A DNA stretch of 64,000 nt, taken from positions 1,984,001-2,048,000 of the forward strand of contig NZ_CP031124.1 in NCBI RefSeq assembly GCF_003339525.1, written 5' to 3'. Within the stretch, counting starts at the first letter, position 1. The number at the start of each line of letters is the position of its first letter. The notes beneath the pieces are model-generated. The model saw nothing but the letters and a program-made list of their open reading frames with translations, was not told where the DNA came from and did not search any database. The position numbers and the translations under genes are program-made. This stretch comes from Ephemeroptericola cinctiostellae. GTDB taxonomy: Bacteria; Pseudomonadota; Gammaproteobacteria; Burkholderiales; Burkholderiaceae. Positions 46,801 to 61,800 of this stretch are shown one piece after another.

Positions 46801-49800
46801 GTGAAAATGTGGGTCGTGCTGAGCTGGGTGCAACATGGTTGATCAAAGACACTGATATTTAAATTGACGCATATGCGTTCAAAACACGCTCAAAAAAACT
46901 CAAAAAAAGGACACTAAAATGCAAACCCTAAAAGCCGCTCTCGCCAAATGTAAAATCGTTCCCGTCGTTGTTGTGCACGATATCGCTCACGCCGTACCCC
47001 TCGCCAATGCGCTTGCCAATGGCGGCCTGACCGTCGTTGAGGTGACCATGCGCACCCCCGCCGCATTGGATGTCATCAGCGCGATGGTCAAAGCGCGCCC
47101 TGATCTCGTCACAGGCGCGGGCACCGTACTGAACGCCACTCACCTCCAACAAGCACGCGATGCTGGCGCACATTTTGGAGTCTCTCCGGGCACCAGCCCT
47201 GCCTTACGCGAAGCGATTTTGGCTTCTGGCTGGACATTTATTCCGGGTTGCGCCACACCTTCTGAAGCCATGACTTTGGCGGATGCTGGTTTTGAAGTGG
47301 TCAAGCTGTTCCCCGCTGAAGTTGTGGGTGGTTTGAACATGCTCAAGTCGCTCGCCTCACCGTTGCCACACATCAAATTCATGCCCACAGGTGGTGTGCG
47401 CCTCGATAAAGTCGCCGAATATGTGGCACAACCAAACGTCGCCGCTCTGGGTGGCACATGGATCGTCCCCCCTGCATTGCTCGAAGCGGGTGATTTTTCT
47501 GGCATCGAAAAATTGGCACGTGAAGCGTATGAGGCGGCCAATCAGGTGTAACATGACGATTGATTTTGCATCAACAGTTGAGCTTGTTTAAGCAAGCAAG
47601 GGGAAGCCAATTCACAATCGCTTCCCTTTGTTTTATTTCAAATCCCTCTTTGATTCATCGACCATGCCCTTGCACATTAGCCCCCTCGCCAAATCCCATT
47701 TTGAAGGCCTACGTCGTGTATTGGACGTGATTGCCCGTGAAAAACATTACCTTGCGTTTTTTGTGGCCCCTGCGGCTGAAGAGGCGTATGCGTTTTATCG
47801 AGACATCCTCACCCACAACGACAGCCATTATGTGGCCTTGTTTGAGAATAAAGTCATCGGTTGGTGTGATGTGATTCGCAAGCCTCAGGCTGCTCTTCAG
47901 CATGTTGGTGTGCTTGGCATGGGCGTGCACCCCGACCACCGTCGGCAAGGCATTGCCACTCAACTGATGCAAACGGCCATCGCCAAAGCTTGGGAGAATG
48001 GATTGACACGTATTGAGTTGACCGTGCGTTCAGACAATGCGGCTGCGATTGCACTGTATGAACGCCATGGATTTACTCAAGAAGGGTTGCTTCGACAAGG
48101 GTTTTTAGTGGATGGCGCGTATTTTGATGTCATCAGCATGGCACTTTTAATGGAACAACCATGAACAAGCCTTTACGACAAGATCATGTAGAATCCGCCT
48201 CTGAGGATTGCATTTGAATGAAACCGCAATGAGTCAAGCCGTTGTGACGGCTTTGGGCTGTTGAATACATCAATCATCGCCTCGTTTCTGACCCCCATCA
48301 CGATCATATTTTTGTACCAGTGAACAGGCTGAGACAGCCGCGCACTTTTAAAAAAACTTCAACAGGATGCATCATGACCGCACACATTCAAACACTTTAC
48401 GGCACGCCCAATACCCGTTCAGGTCTCGCCGAATCACCTATTTGGGATGATGACAAGCAATGTTGGTACTGGATTGACATTCCAAAACGCCACATTCATC
48501 GCCACACTGCGACAGGGGTTCATACCGAATGGCAATTGCCCTACAACGAGGACAATGATCCTGGTGCCATGTGCATTGCAGAAGATGGATGGCTCATTGT
48601 TGCATTACGTGCAGGTTTGGCGCGGTTTGATCCAGCCACACCGGCAGGAGAAGTAGTTCCGTCTCTATTTTTAGATGCGCCATACGACACCACCACCACA
48701 CGTTTCAACGATGGTGGTGTCGATGCACAAGGGCGTTTTTGGATAGGCTCTTTGTTTTCACCCAAAACCCATGCAGGTGCCACATTGTTCTGCTTGGAAA
48801 AAGGCGTGTTGCACCCAGTGGCTGGTGAACTGGCAGCTCATGCCCCCTACAATGGTTGGGGTGTCACCACGTCAAATGGCTGGGCAATGGCACTCGATGG
48901 TGCGCACATGTACCATGCCGATACACAAGCACATGAAGTGTATCGTTATGATGTTGATGCCAACAAACCCGTGACTGAAGCATTGTCCAACCGAAAAGTG
49001 TTTTACAGCACACCAAACCAACAAGCCTCAAAAGACGCCGACATCGTTTATCAGGGTCGCCCTGATGGTGCGGCTGTGGACAGTGCAGGTAATTTTTGGA
49101 ATGCCCAGTTTGAAGGTGGACAAGTGATTCAATTTTCAGCCGATGGTGAAATCTTACAACGCGTCATGCTGCCTGCGCGCTGCCCCACCATGGTCTGTTT
49201 TGGCGGAGCCGATTTGCAAACCATGCTCATCACCACCACGGGCAATCGCCCCGAAGAAGAGCTGAACAACTTTCCTGACAATGGTTATATGTTGACTTTG
49301 CGTGTTGAACAACCCGGCTTACCCACACGCCGTTATGTGCCTTAAAATCGACGAAAAAATTTAAAGCCACAAAAAAAGATGCTTGTTTAAGCATCTTTTT
49401 TTGTGATTTATTTCTTGTCATTTATTATTTAGGGCATGTACCAATTAATCATTAAAATTTGCAGAAAACCCCATATACCCATCATTCCCGCACAGGCGGG
49501 AATCCAGCCAAATACATCGCATGTGTTAATGAAATGGGTTCATCTGGCTCAGATGGTGCACACGCCCCACTGGATTCCCATCTGCACAGGAATGATGGAT
49601 TTTTTGACATCACTGATGCTCTAAAAAATCCAGTCAGCATATAAAAAACAAACAACGGGTACATGACCTTTACTTAAATTAAATTAAACCCCATTCAAGC
49701 TTCAAAGATTTATTTTCTATGCCCTTGATCCGCTTCAGGATAAATGCCCTCCACATAAAACCAATGCCCATCTTCACGGACAAAATCACTGACTTCATGT

Positions 49801-52800
49801 AATTTATGCGCTCGCCCTTGCACCTTATACAAGGCCACAAACTCCACTTGAGCCGTCTCAGCGCCCTCTTCCCATGCGTGTGTACGAACATCCAAACGCG
49901 TCCATTTGATGTTTGAATCATCGGCTAAAATAACGTCGCTTGGTCGTGTGCAGGGATGCCAAGTGGCTTGTAAATACGCTTCATTGCCCAACACATAAGC
50001 ACTGTAACGCGAGCGCATCAACGCTTCGGCGGTTGGGGCTGGGTGCCCTTGCTCAATATAAACCCCGCAACAGAGCGCAAAATCGCCACCCCCGCATGGG
50101 CAAACGGTGTATTGATGTTTTCCCATCCTCACACCTTCGGCGACAGTACTGTCGGCATGGCTTTGGGCGCGGTGTTTGGATAATCCAAACTGTAATGCAA
50201 GCCACGCGACTCATGGCGATAGCTGGCGCACTTGACAATTAAATCTGCGCACGTGACGAGGTTGCGCAACTCAATCAAGTCGGCGGTGACGCGAAAATTT
50301 TTGTAAAACTCATTGATTTCACCTTTGAGCAATTCAATTCGATGACCCGCACGCTCAAGGCGTTTATTGGTGCGTACAATGCCCACATAATTCCACATGA
50401 AACGGCGCAGCTCGTCCCAATTGTGCGAAATCACCACTTCTTCATCGGCGTTGGTCACACGCGACTCATCCCAAGCAGGCAATGGGCGTGGCTCAATCGC
50501 GGTCTGTGCGAGTATGTCACGTGCCGCGGCTTGACCAAAAACCACACATTCAAGCAAGGAGTTTGAAGCCAAGCGATTCGCACCATGTAGACCCGTATAC
50601 GTGACTTCGCCAATGGCATACAAATTGGCAAGGTCGGTTTTACCTGATAAATCGGTCACCACGCCACCGCAGGTGTAATGCGTTGCGGGGACGACTGGAA
50701 TCGGCGTGGTGCGCATGTCGATGCCCAGCTCCAAGCAACGCGCAAAAATCATTGGGAAATGCTCTTGTAAAAACTCGGGCTCTTTGTGCGTCATGTCCAA
50801 CACAACGCAATCCAAGCCATGCTTTTTAATTTCAAAGTCAATCGCACGTGCCACCACATCACGTGGTGCGAGCTCACCACGCTCATCGTGGTCAAACATG
50901 AAACGGTAGCCACTGTTTGTCGGTTCACCTATTTTTGCAGGCAGGCGCAAGATACCGCCCTCACCCCGCAACGCTTCGCTGATTAAAAATGACTTTGCAT
51001 GAGGGTGAAACAAACAGGTCGGATGAAACTGCATGAATTCCATGTTGGCCACGCGACATCCCGCACGCCACGCCATGGCTATGCCGTCGCCCGATGCACT
51101 GTCCGGATTGGTCGTGTACAAATAAACCTTACCCGCACCGCCCGTAGCCAACAATGTATGCGCTGCACCCAAAGCATGGATTTGCCCTGTTGCATTGTCC
51201 AAAGCATAAACACCATAACAGCGGTGCATGTCACTGCCTGACAGCACTTCACCCTGAGAGGCGACGTGTTTACCTGTGACCAAATCAACGGCAATGTGGT
51301 GCTCTAAAACAGTGATGTTTTTGTGCGCTCGTACCTTTTCGATCAAAGTCGATTGAATCGCATGACCCGTCGCATCAGCGGCATGCACAATGCGGCGATG
51401 GCTGTGTCCACCTTCACGGGTCAAGTGCAAATGGCCTTCTTCGCGCGTGAATGGCACGCCTTCATCGATCAACCAATTGATGGCAGCGGGTGCATTTTCC
51501 ACAACAAACCGCACGGCATCGGCCTCACCCAACTGAGCACCCGCAACCATCGTGTCATCGTAATGGTTGTCAATGCTGTCATCGGCCCCCATCACCGCAG
51601 CAATGCCACCTTGCGCCCAATCGCTTGAACCGCTGAGCAGTTGACCTTTTGACAACAACGCCACTTTCAAAGACGGCGCGAGTGACAACGCCGCACTCAT
51701 CCCCGCTAAACCTGAACCCACGATGACCACATCGTACTGTTGTTGCATGCCCATACTGTCCTTTTTTAAAGTAAAAATATACTTTTTTTACCCGATTGTA
51801 TTTGAAATTATTCTGAAGTCGATGCGAGAGGCTAAAACGCCTTCTAATGCATACGCACTGCATCGCCCATCGATTGAAACATTTTTAAGACAATAGCAGA
51901 TTCACCCTTGCTTTGCAAAACCTGAATGCCCCTCAATCGTTTAATCTGTTTAATGCCTTATTGAGCAAAATAGACACCCCATGCATTTCCCTACTGATTG
52001 ACTCAATCCCAACCGTACCAACGCCCTGACTCCCGCCAATGATCGGCTTCTGAAGAAACACAGCCGAGACAAAAGCGCAACGCGCCAGAATCCACCGTAT
52101 TCGACACCACTGCACCCGCAGCTTGATAGCGCGCCCACACAAGCGGATGCGGGTGATGAAATGGATTGAGGTAACCCGATTGTGCAATCGCCCATCGCGG
52201 TGAACTCGCCTCAATGAAAGGTGCGCTGGAACTGCCACCACTGCCGTGGTGCGGCATCAGCAACACGTCGGCATGCCAATCGCGCACACCACCTGCTGGT
52301 GATACCACCAATTTTGCCTCCTGCAAAGCATCAATGTCACCTGTGAGCAACAGGCTTTTCAAAGCCCCCGAACCGACATCAACACGCAACACACAGCTTT
52401 TTGGATTGTCCGCCAACTCAGCATTCTGCACAGTCGCCTGATCTGGACTGAGGATGCTGAATTTTACGCCATCAACCGTCCAAGCCTGTCCAACCAAACA
52501 CAATTGCACCGTTGAAATGTTCACGCCCATCTCGGTAATACGCTCTGGCGATATCGAAGTCAGCACCCGATCGACCCGCACTGCGCGCGACACGCTGCCC
52601 GCCCCACCCGTGTGATCCGCATCGTTGTGACTCAACACCATGCCATCCAAATGCTCAACACCCATTTCGCGCAAATACGGCACGATCACACGCACACCGG
52701 CATCTGAATCCTCGCCATACTTTGGCCCCGCATCGTACAACCAATTGTGGTGTGCCGTTTGTAATAACACCGCGCTGCCCTGTCCAATGTCCAGCACATG

Positions 52801-55800
52801 CACGCGCACCTGCCCATCAGCAATCGCAGTATCCAAACGAGGCGTCGCCAAAACAACCGCCACCCCAGCCGCGCAGCAACTTAACCAAACCCAGCGTTGT
52901 CGACGCATTGCAAGCACCAGCGCAATGCTCAATACTGCCAAAACAACCACTTGCCACCACTTCAATGTATGCGTCCAAAGGCCGTTTGGAATCACCTCAA
53001 CCAACCATGACAACGCCATCAACCCCTTGCTCAACAAGGCATGCGCCCATACCAATGGCCATGTCCAGCCCAAACCAAAACCCAACGCACAAGCCAACAA
53101 CAGCAATGGCGTGACCACACCGCTGACCAAAGGAATGGCAATAAAATTCACGGCCACACCCAACAACGACGCTTGATGAAAAAAATACAAAGTCACAGGC
53201 AGCAAAGCCAAACCAATTGCCAATTGCACACCCATCACAGACAGCCACTTGTGCGCCTCTTTTTTTTCGGCTTGCTTTTCAACTTGCAATGGATTCAAAT
53301 CACCCACCTGCTCATGGTCATTTAAAGCCAAAATCAACCACGCCACCGCCCCAAACGACAACCAAAAACTGATCGACAGCACAGCAAATGGATCAAAGCA
53401 CAACACACCCCACAATGCAAAACACAACACCCGCACACCAGAGCTCGCGACCCCCAACCTTGACAACCACAACCAAATCGCCAGCATCACCACCGTTCGT
53501 TGCGCAGGCAAAGCCCAACCCGCCAGCAAAGCATACGTCAATGCCACAACCAAACCCAGCCATTGCGCAGCGTACAAACTCGGCATCCACGCACATAACT
53601 TTAACGAACGTCGCCATAATGTCTGGGTCAACCAAGCCACCAACATCGCCAACATCGTGATGTGCACACCCGAAATACTCACCAAATGCGTCACCCCTGT
53701 CTGCTGAAACAGCATCCACTGTGCATTTGAAACGCCACTTTGATCGCCAAAGGTCAATGCTTTCAGCACCGCTGTCACCGCCTCATCTTGTCCAGCCAAC
53801 CGAACGTCCAACTGATGCAAAGCCCAGCCACGGGTGTTTTGCAAAGCACTCCAAAATGTCGTTTCCATGCCCAACATGTTCGGATAATCGTCCAAACGCG
53901 TGTCTTTATTCACCCTCACCGTCGCCAAGCCGCGCACATCATTCGCAAACCAATAACGCTCCTGATCGAACACACCTGGATTTTGCGTCGCATGAGGGGG
54001 TTTCAAACCCAACGGCAAAGACCACACCTGCCCCACACGCAGCGCCCCCGCACCCGTCACAGGCAAATCATCCTCATACCACGCCGTACTGATTTGACTC
54101 GGCAACGTCCCCTCATTCACTGCCGTTTGAACCTCTGCGTCCTGCTGGGATGGGCTGGGTTTAAAAAGAAAACGCATACCAAATGGCGTGCGTGTGGGAA
54201 TGCTGTCAATGCGACCTTGTACCGATAAGGTTTTTCCAACCCATGACGGCTGAACAACCTCATGTAAACGCCGCCACGCCCGTGCTTGGGCATAAGTCAC
54301 CGTCAGGCAAGCCACAGCCAACAAAGCAACAGGCAAACGAACCCTTTTAAAGGGTTTAAAATTTTTAAAAAATTGAGGCCATAGAAACGTGTTTGGGTAC
54401 AGCAATACAACACACAACACCGCCACGGCCAACAGCAACCACAATGTTTCAATTGAAAACAATGCCCGAACTTCGTGCGCTGCCGTCAAGCACACCACCA
54501 TCCATGCGGTCGTCAACACCAAGCGCCACTGAGCCACCATAATTCACTTTTCAAAAAATAAAAACTTATCGGCGCATCATTCAAACAGCAGAAAAAATCC
54601 GTCATTCCCACGCAAGCGAGAATCCACTAGGGCGCGTAGCACACCATCGGTGTGAGATTTGCCAAGCTCGTCAACACATGCGATGCAGGGCTGGATTCCC
54701 GCCTGCGCGGGAATGACAGGCAGATGGGAATTTTCCACACATCTCAATAATTAAAAGAACATCACTAAGCCATTGAATTCAAATCATTAAACCTAAATCA
54801 TTAAACTTCAATCATTGCAGCCAATCTTGGCAAGACTTGCAAAGTATTGCGCCTCATGTGCTCACTCAATGCCACCGCGTCCAAACCACGCAAATCCATC
54901 AAACTTTCGGCAATTCGTGGCAAATAATGCGAATAATTATTTTCTTTATACGCCCAAGATGGCGACATGTCAGGCGCATCGGTTTCAAGAACCATGCGAT
55001 CAATCGGCAACTCAGCTGCCAAGCGACGGATTTGCAATGAACGCGAAAACGTCATCATGCCGCCAAAACCAAGGTGTAAGCCTTGTTTCATGTACGCCTC
55101 AGCCTGCGAAAAGCTGCCATTAAAAGCATGGGCAATGCCTTGGCGCACATTAAACTGGCGCACATATTTGATCACCGTGTCCTGCGCATGGCGCACATGG
55201 AGCAACACGGGTAAATCAAATTCACGCGCCAACTTCAACTGTGCTTGGAAAAAGTAAAGCTGCTTTTCTTGATCGATGGTTTTAACAAAACCATCCAAAC
55301 CCACCTCACCGACCGCCACCAGACGTGGGTCATGAATATTGCTCTCCAAAGCCGCACGCAAAGCGGCAAGCGCCACATCAGGATCCAACGGATTGACGTA
55401 CATCGGGTGAATCCCCAAGGCATACGCCGTTCCCGCATAAGCATCCGCCATCTCACGCACGGTATTAAAATTAAAGGGCGCAACCGCAGGCACCACTTGA
55501 GCCACCACCCCCGCATCGCGAGCGCGCGCCCAGTCATCGATGCGTGTCGCATCAAATTCTGGGGCATCAAAATGCACGTGGGTATCGATCCAACTCATCT
55601 TTTTTTAACCATAAAAAATGCAAAAGCACATGTATTTCGTAATGCTTGAGCGATTGACAGTGGAAACACCATCTAAATGCCGTTACACGGTCGCATGCAA
55701 TGGTTCACCACCCCATGACCAACGTCCCAGCGACTGACTTCACTTACGTCAAACGGGTTTCCTGCAACACACCTGCATCCAATTGCAACACGCGATCACA

Positions 55801-58800
55801 CTCAGCCGCCAGATTCAAATCATGCGACACCAACACAAATGCAATGCCCAAATCACGCGCCAATTGACGCACCAGCGCAAAGACTTGCCCCGCCGTACCA
55901 CGATCCAAATTACCCGTCGGCTCATCGGCGAGGACACACGCAGGCTCTGTCACGAGCGCGCGCGCAATCGCCACACGCTGGCGTTCACCACCCGACAACT
56001 GACTTGGCAAATGCATGGTGCGCTCACCCAATCCCACTTTATCCAGCATCGCTTGCGCACGGGCGCGCGCATCGGTTTTGCTCATGCGACGAATCAACAA
56101 AGGCATGGCCACATTGTCCAATGCCGACAACTCAGGCAACAAATGATGGAATTGATACACAAAACCAAGGTGCAAATTGCGCACGCTGTTGCGCGCATCG
56201 TCCGACAAGCTCGAATACGACTTCCCCAGCAAGCTCACCTCACCTGTGTCAGGCACATCCAAACCGCCCAAAACATGCAGCAAGGTCGATTTACCTGAAC
56301 CCGATGCACCAATGATGGCGACGCACTCCCCGCGCTTGACATCGATGGACACATCACGCAACACTTCAACATCCAGTGCATTGTCTTTAAATTTTTTTGC
56401 CACGCCACTGGCGTGTAACACTGTGTTTTCAAACATATTCCAACGTCCAATTCGTTTTGTTGTCTAACATTGACTTGTATTTTGTGGTCAAAATTATAAT
56501 CAGAATCTTAAATAATCCGATGTGCCATTGTGCGCTTGACCCACAATGTCCAATATGGGAAATGCTGTGTCAAGCACGGCATGGCGGAACACCATGCCTT
56601 TTAACCTGAGTGCCCTTTCAACAGGATTAAAGCATTTGAAAGTACATGTTTTCAGATTCTGATGCGTCACATGATCATTTTTACAATCTTATTGCGGTCA
56701 TTTCTTACGATCTTTTTTATAACTGCTTGTTCCTATTTACTCATACCGCAAAGCCTTTGCTGGCTCAACCGCAGCGGCTTTTCGACTTGGATAAATGGTG
56801 GCCAACAAACTCAGGGCAAAGCTCATCACCGCAATCGACACCACTTCACCCAAACGCACTTCCGACGGCATGCGGCTGATGAAATATTGCCCCTGAGGCA
56901 AAGCCTCAAAATGAAACAGCAGCTCCAAGCCATGCACAATCGAACCAATGTTCCACGCGGCCAACACACCAAGCACCACACCAATCAGCGTGCCCAATCC
57001 GCCAATCAATGCCCCTTGAATCATAAAAATCTGCATGATGCTGCGGCGTGATGCGCCTTGGGTGCGTAAAATCGCAATGTCAGCCTGCTTCTCATTGACC
57101 GTCATGACCAACATCGACACCAAATTAAAACCCGCCACAATCGCGATAATGAGCAAAATGATGGTCATCATGGTTTTTTCGGTTTTCACGGCCGAGAACC
57201 ATGTTGGATTGATCGACGTCCAATCCTGTGTCAGCACGGGCTGGCTGGCGTTATCCTCAATCCAACGACCGACCGCTTTCGCTTGATCCATGTCTTTGAT
57301 TTTCACGCGCAAGCCCATATTGCCTTCATGAAACAGTTTCTTTGCATCGTTCACATTGACGTAGGCGTATGAATTGTCGATTTCAAAATGCCCCGCTTTG
57401 ATGATGCCCACCACGTTAAATGGGCGCATGCGCGGCATCGCACCGGCCACCGTGATGTTGGCTTCAGGAGCCAGTAAAGTTACGGGCTCACCGAGGGCGA
57501 ACTTATCCTTCTCCACTTCCAAACCCAAGCGACGCGCCAATTCAACACCCAGCACAATGTTAAATTCGCCTTCTTTCAAATCCGCCAAGCTGCCTTGGAT
57601 GATTTTTTTCGGCACCTCAGACACTTTGCCCTCTTGGGTGGGATCAATGCCTTCGACTTTGACACCGACCATTTCACCGTCCTGCAAGACAATCGACTGG
57701 CTGCTCATGTACGGCGCAATGCCAACCACTTCTTTATTTTTCTCAATGCTTTGTGCCAATGGGACTTCCCAACCTTCGGGTGTGTCGGGCGCAGGATACA
57801 CTTGCACATGCGGAATCACCGACAACATGCGTTCCCGCACCTCATGTTGAAAACCATTCATCACCGACAACACGATGATCAAAGCCGCCACGCCCAGCAC
57901 GATGCCCACCATCGACAACGCAGAAATAAAAGAGATAAAACGATTTTTTGTTGCACCTCGTGACGCACGTGTGTAACGCCAACCTAACAACCACTCAAAT
58001 GAATGCTTCATGCTGCCCTTAATGAAACGAATAAAAAAAACAATATAACAAAACAAAATGAAATAAAGCGACACAAAATGAAATAAAAACCACCAAAAAT
58101 CCACAGTGCGCCTTATGAAAATCACGCATTTTCAAAACCAAAAAGCAGGCAATAGTTTATCATGTACAGGTTATTTTTCCCCGTCCTGTTGGGTTTTTCA
58201 ACCGATTTGATGCCCACTTGACTTTGATGAGATGGTTATTGCCCATGAGTCTCCACATTCCTGCTGTTTTTGAACACATTACCCTTGATCCAGATGCTTT
58301 GGCTTTCGCTGTTGCCAAAAATGCCAACGTTGGCACAGATTACGATTGGCGCACCACTTACCCCGTATTGGCTCAATTGGATAAAATGAACATGCGCCGC
58401 ACGGCGACCATTTTTCCCGATGATTGCCCCAATAACGCACACGATGCGTATGTCCTTGAGCAAATCGGCTTGCCCATTGACACAGGCGTATCGCTGATGC
58501 AAGCGGTGGCCCACCACATCCCTGCTGCGATCAAAGATTTGGCCGATAAAACATTTGCCCAATGGTTTTCACTGTCACCCGTCCACTGGCGCGCAGGCCG
58601 AGACCACGTGAATTTAATGGCATTGGACGATGGCGACATCAGCATCGAAGAAGCCAAAGTGCTGCTGGCCAGCATAGCGCCGAAATTGGCCGAGCTGGGT
58701 TGGCACATTCATGTGGCCTCTGCAAACACGTGGTACATCCGCACAATGGATCATTTTGATTACCATGCGCCCAGTTTACGACTGGCACAAAGCGATCAAC

Positions 58801-61800
58801 TGGAAAGTTTTTTACCTCATGGGCGTGATTTAAAACGCTGGCAAACGCTGTTGACCGAAATCCAAATGATGTGGTTTGAACACCCCGTTAACCAAGCACG
58901 AGCCAAACGCAATCAAGTCGCCATCAACAGCCTGTGGCTGTATGGCGGCATCAACGCACGCGCGATGAACTCAGAAAAACTTTTGCAATTCAACGCACTC
59001 ACCACCATGATTCGCCGCCCAAACCAGCATGAAATCAACGACATCCATGCCCATCTGGCATGGCTCAACTTGCAATTATCAACTGTGATCGATGCGATCA
59101 AAGACGATGGTCAAGCCATCATGACTTTTTTGGGTGAAACGTGGCAGCAAGATGTGTTCATCACTCAACCCTCATGGACTGAAAACATAAAAGGTAAATT
59201 TGCTTCATCCAAAAAGAAACCGCTGCAATGGCTTGAACAACCGACATTTGATTTTTTGACACAAACACCGTGAACATTCACCCACGACCCAATGTTTTTT
59301 CAGTGGGTCGTGTGACGCTCCTAACAAAGTAGGCGGGTTGAATTGAGCAGGCATCTGAGTTGACATGCTGAGTTCGTTTCACCCGCATCCATACCACCCG
59401 TAAAAGCCGATTCTGAAATCTGAAATGTCATTTGACATGGACATTTCACTTCATGCCTTTCCCCGCATCACAGCCCACTCAATTTTCAAAAAACAAAAAA
59501 AACATGCAGGGAAAAACAGCCGAGATCTGCTGTTCAGAACCGTAATAAAGCACCCATGACCGCCCTCACCGCCCGCCCAAACAACCCCACCGCCGCCAGC
59601 CACCTCCAAGCCGCTGGACATTCGCCCCTGCTCGCCCGCCTGCTTGCCTCACGAGGCATCGACGATGCCGCAGATGCGCGACTTGAACTGACGGGCTTAC
59701 TTGCCCCAGATGGTTTACTGGGCATCGACAACGCTGCACGCCACCTCGCCGACGCGATCGAGCAACACAAGCACCTCGTCATCATCGCCGACTACGATTG
59801 CGACGGCGCGACCGCCTGCGCCGTTGGCTTGCGCGGCTTACGCGCATTGGGTGCACACGTGGACTTCCTCGTCCCCAACCGCTTTGATTATGGCTACGGC
59901 TTATCGCCCGAAATTGTCGAATTGGCCGCCAATCACCCAGATTTTACCAAACCTGACCTGCTCTTGACCGTCGACAACGGCATGGCCAGCATCGACGGCG
60001 TGGCACGCGCCAATGCGCTCGGCATGCCCGTCATCATCACCGACCACCATTTACCCGCAGACGAAACGCCCGCTGCACTCGCCATCGTCAACCCCAACCA
60101 ACACGGCTGCACATTTGCCAGCAAAAACCTCGCAGGCGTGGGCGTGATGTTTTACGTCCTCGTCGCCACGCGCGCCGAACTGAAAAAACGGGGGCATTTT
60201 GACACACAGCCCATGCCCAACCTTGCAGAACTGCTCGATTTGGTCGCACTGGGCACGGTCGCCGACGTGGTCAAACTCGATCACAACAACCGCATTTTGG
60301 TCGCCAATGGCCTCGCGCGCATGCGGGCGGGCAAAATGAGCGCAGGCATCGCCGCCCTGCTCACCGTGGCGGGACGCGAATTTCGCAAAGCATCGAGTTT
60401 TGACATGGGATTCGCCGTCGGGCCGCGTTTGAATGCCGCTGGGCGACTGGATGACATGAGCCTCGGCATTCGCTGCCTGACCACCGACGATGATAACGAA
60501 GCACGGACGATCGCGGTTGAGCTCGACGACATGAACAAAGAGCGCAAAGCCATTGAACAGCAAATGCGCGAAGATGCTGAAATCAACCTGTCCGCACTCG
60601 ATGTCGACGTGCAATTCTCCGTCTGCGTCAGCCACGATGAGTTTCATCAAGGCGTGATCGGCATCGTTGCAGGTCGCCTGAAAGAGAAATACCACCGCCC
60701 CACCATCGTCTTCGCCCCCGACGGTAAAGAATTCCTCAAAGGCTCAGGGCGATCCATCAACGGCATCCACCTGCGCGACGTGCTCGACTGGGTCAACAAA
60801 CACGCCCCCGAAACCATCGTCAAATTTGGCGGACACGCCATGGCTGCGGGCTTGACGATTGTGCGCGACGATTTTGAACTGTTTAAAAACACATTTGAAG
60901 CCGCCGTCCTCGCCATGAGCGAACCTGAAGTCTTCACCAAACAACTGCTCACCGACGGCGCACTCGACGCCAACGACCTCTCCATCGCCAACGTCGACGC
61001 CATCAACACCCAAGTGTGGGGACAAGGATTCGCCGCCCCCCTGTTCGAAGGCACATTCACCGTTGTTGAACAACGGATTTTAAAAGATGCCCATTTAAAA
61101 CTAACGCTACAAAACCAGCACGGCACATTCAATGCCATTTGGTTTTTTCACGCAGAAATGATGCCAAAAACCATCCATTGCGCCTACCAACTGCAACGCA
61201 ACGACTGGAACGGCAAAACAGATTTACAATTTTTGATTGAATTTGCAACGGGAATTGAAGACTAGATAAAAATGGACTGTGCTTGGCAGATCAGTCCAAC
61301 TTATAACTAATTTGTCAGCCGCTGCAAGGACATTGGAACGGGCTTGCCCGTGACCAAAGCAATCAGAACATACCCTCCTATCATCGGTTCACTCTTCTTT
61401 GCGAGCCAACAGAAGGCATTCGCCATGTTTTGGATGCATGAAAGATCATACTGCTTTGATATATCAGCAGGAAAAGAAGTCAGGTACATTTCCCGCTCAG
61501 TTTTTGTCGACGTCCTGTATTCACAACCACGATCACAACTTATATTTCGCCACGGTGCCCCCCTCTCTTTTCCCTCCATCACCCATTGATTATTGGCTCT
61601 CGATAATCTCATCTGCATACCAGTGAGCTGCCCATTTTTTCCAAGTAACTCATAAGTAGCCATATCAAAATCTGAAATCTCTCTAGCCAATGCAGAAAAA
61701 GAAACAAAAAGAGTAATGACCAGTAATAGCTTTCTCATACGTAATCCTTAATAACAATATTCGATGCCAAAAATGAGTTTTAGCAAACTTGCTTAACAGG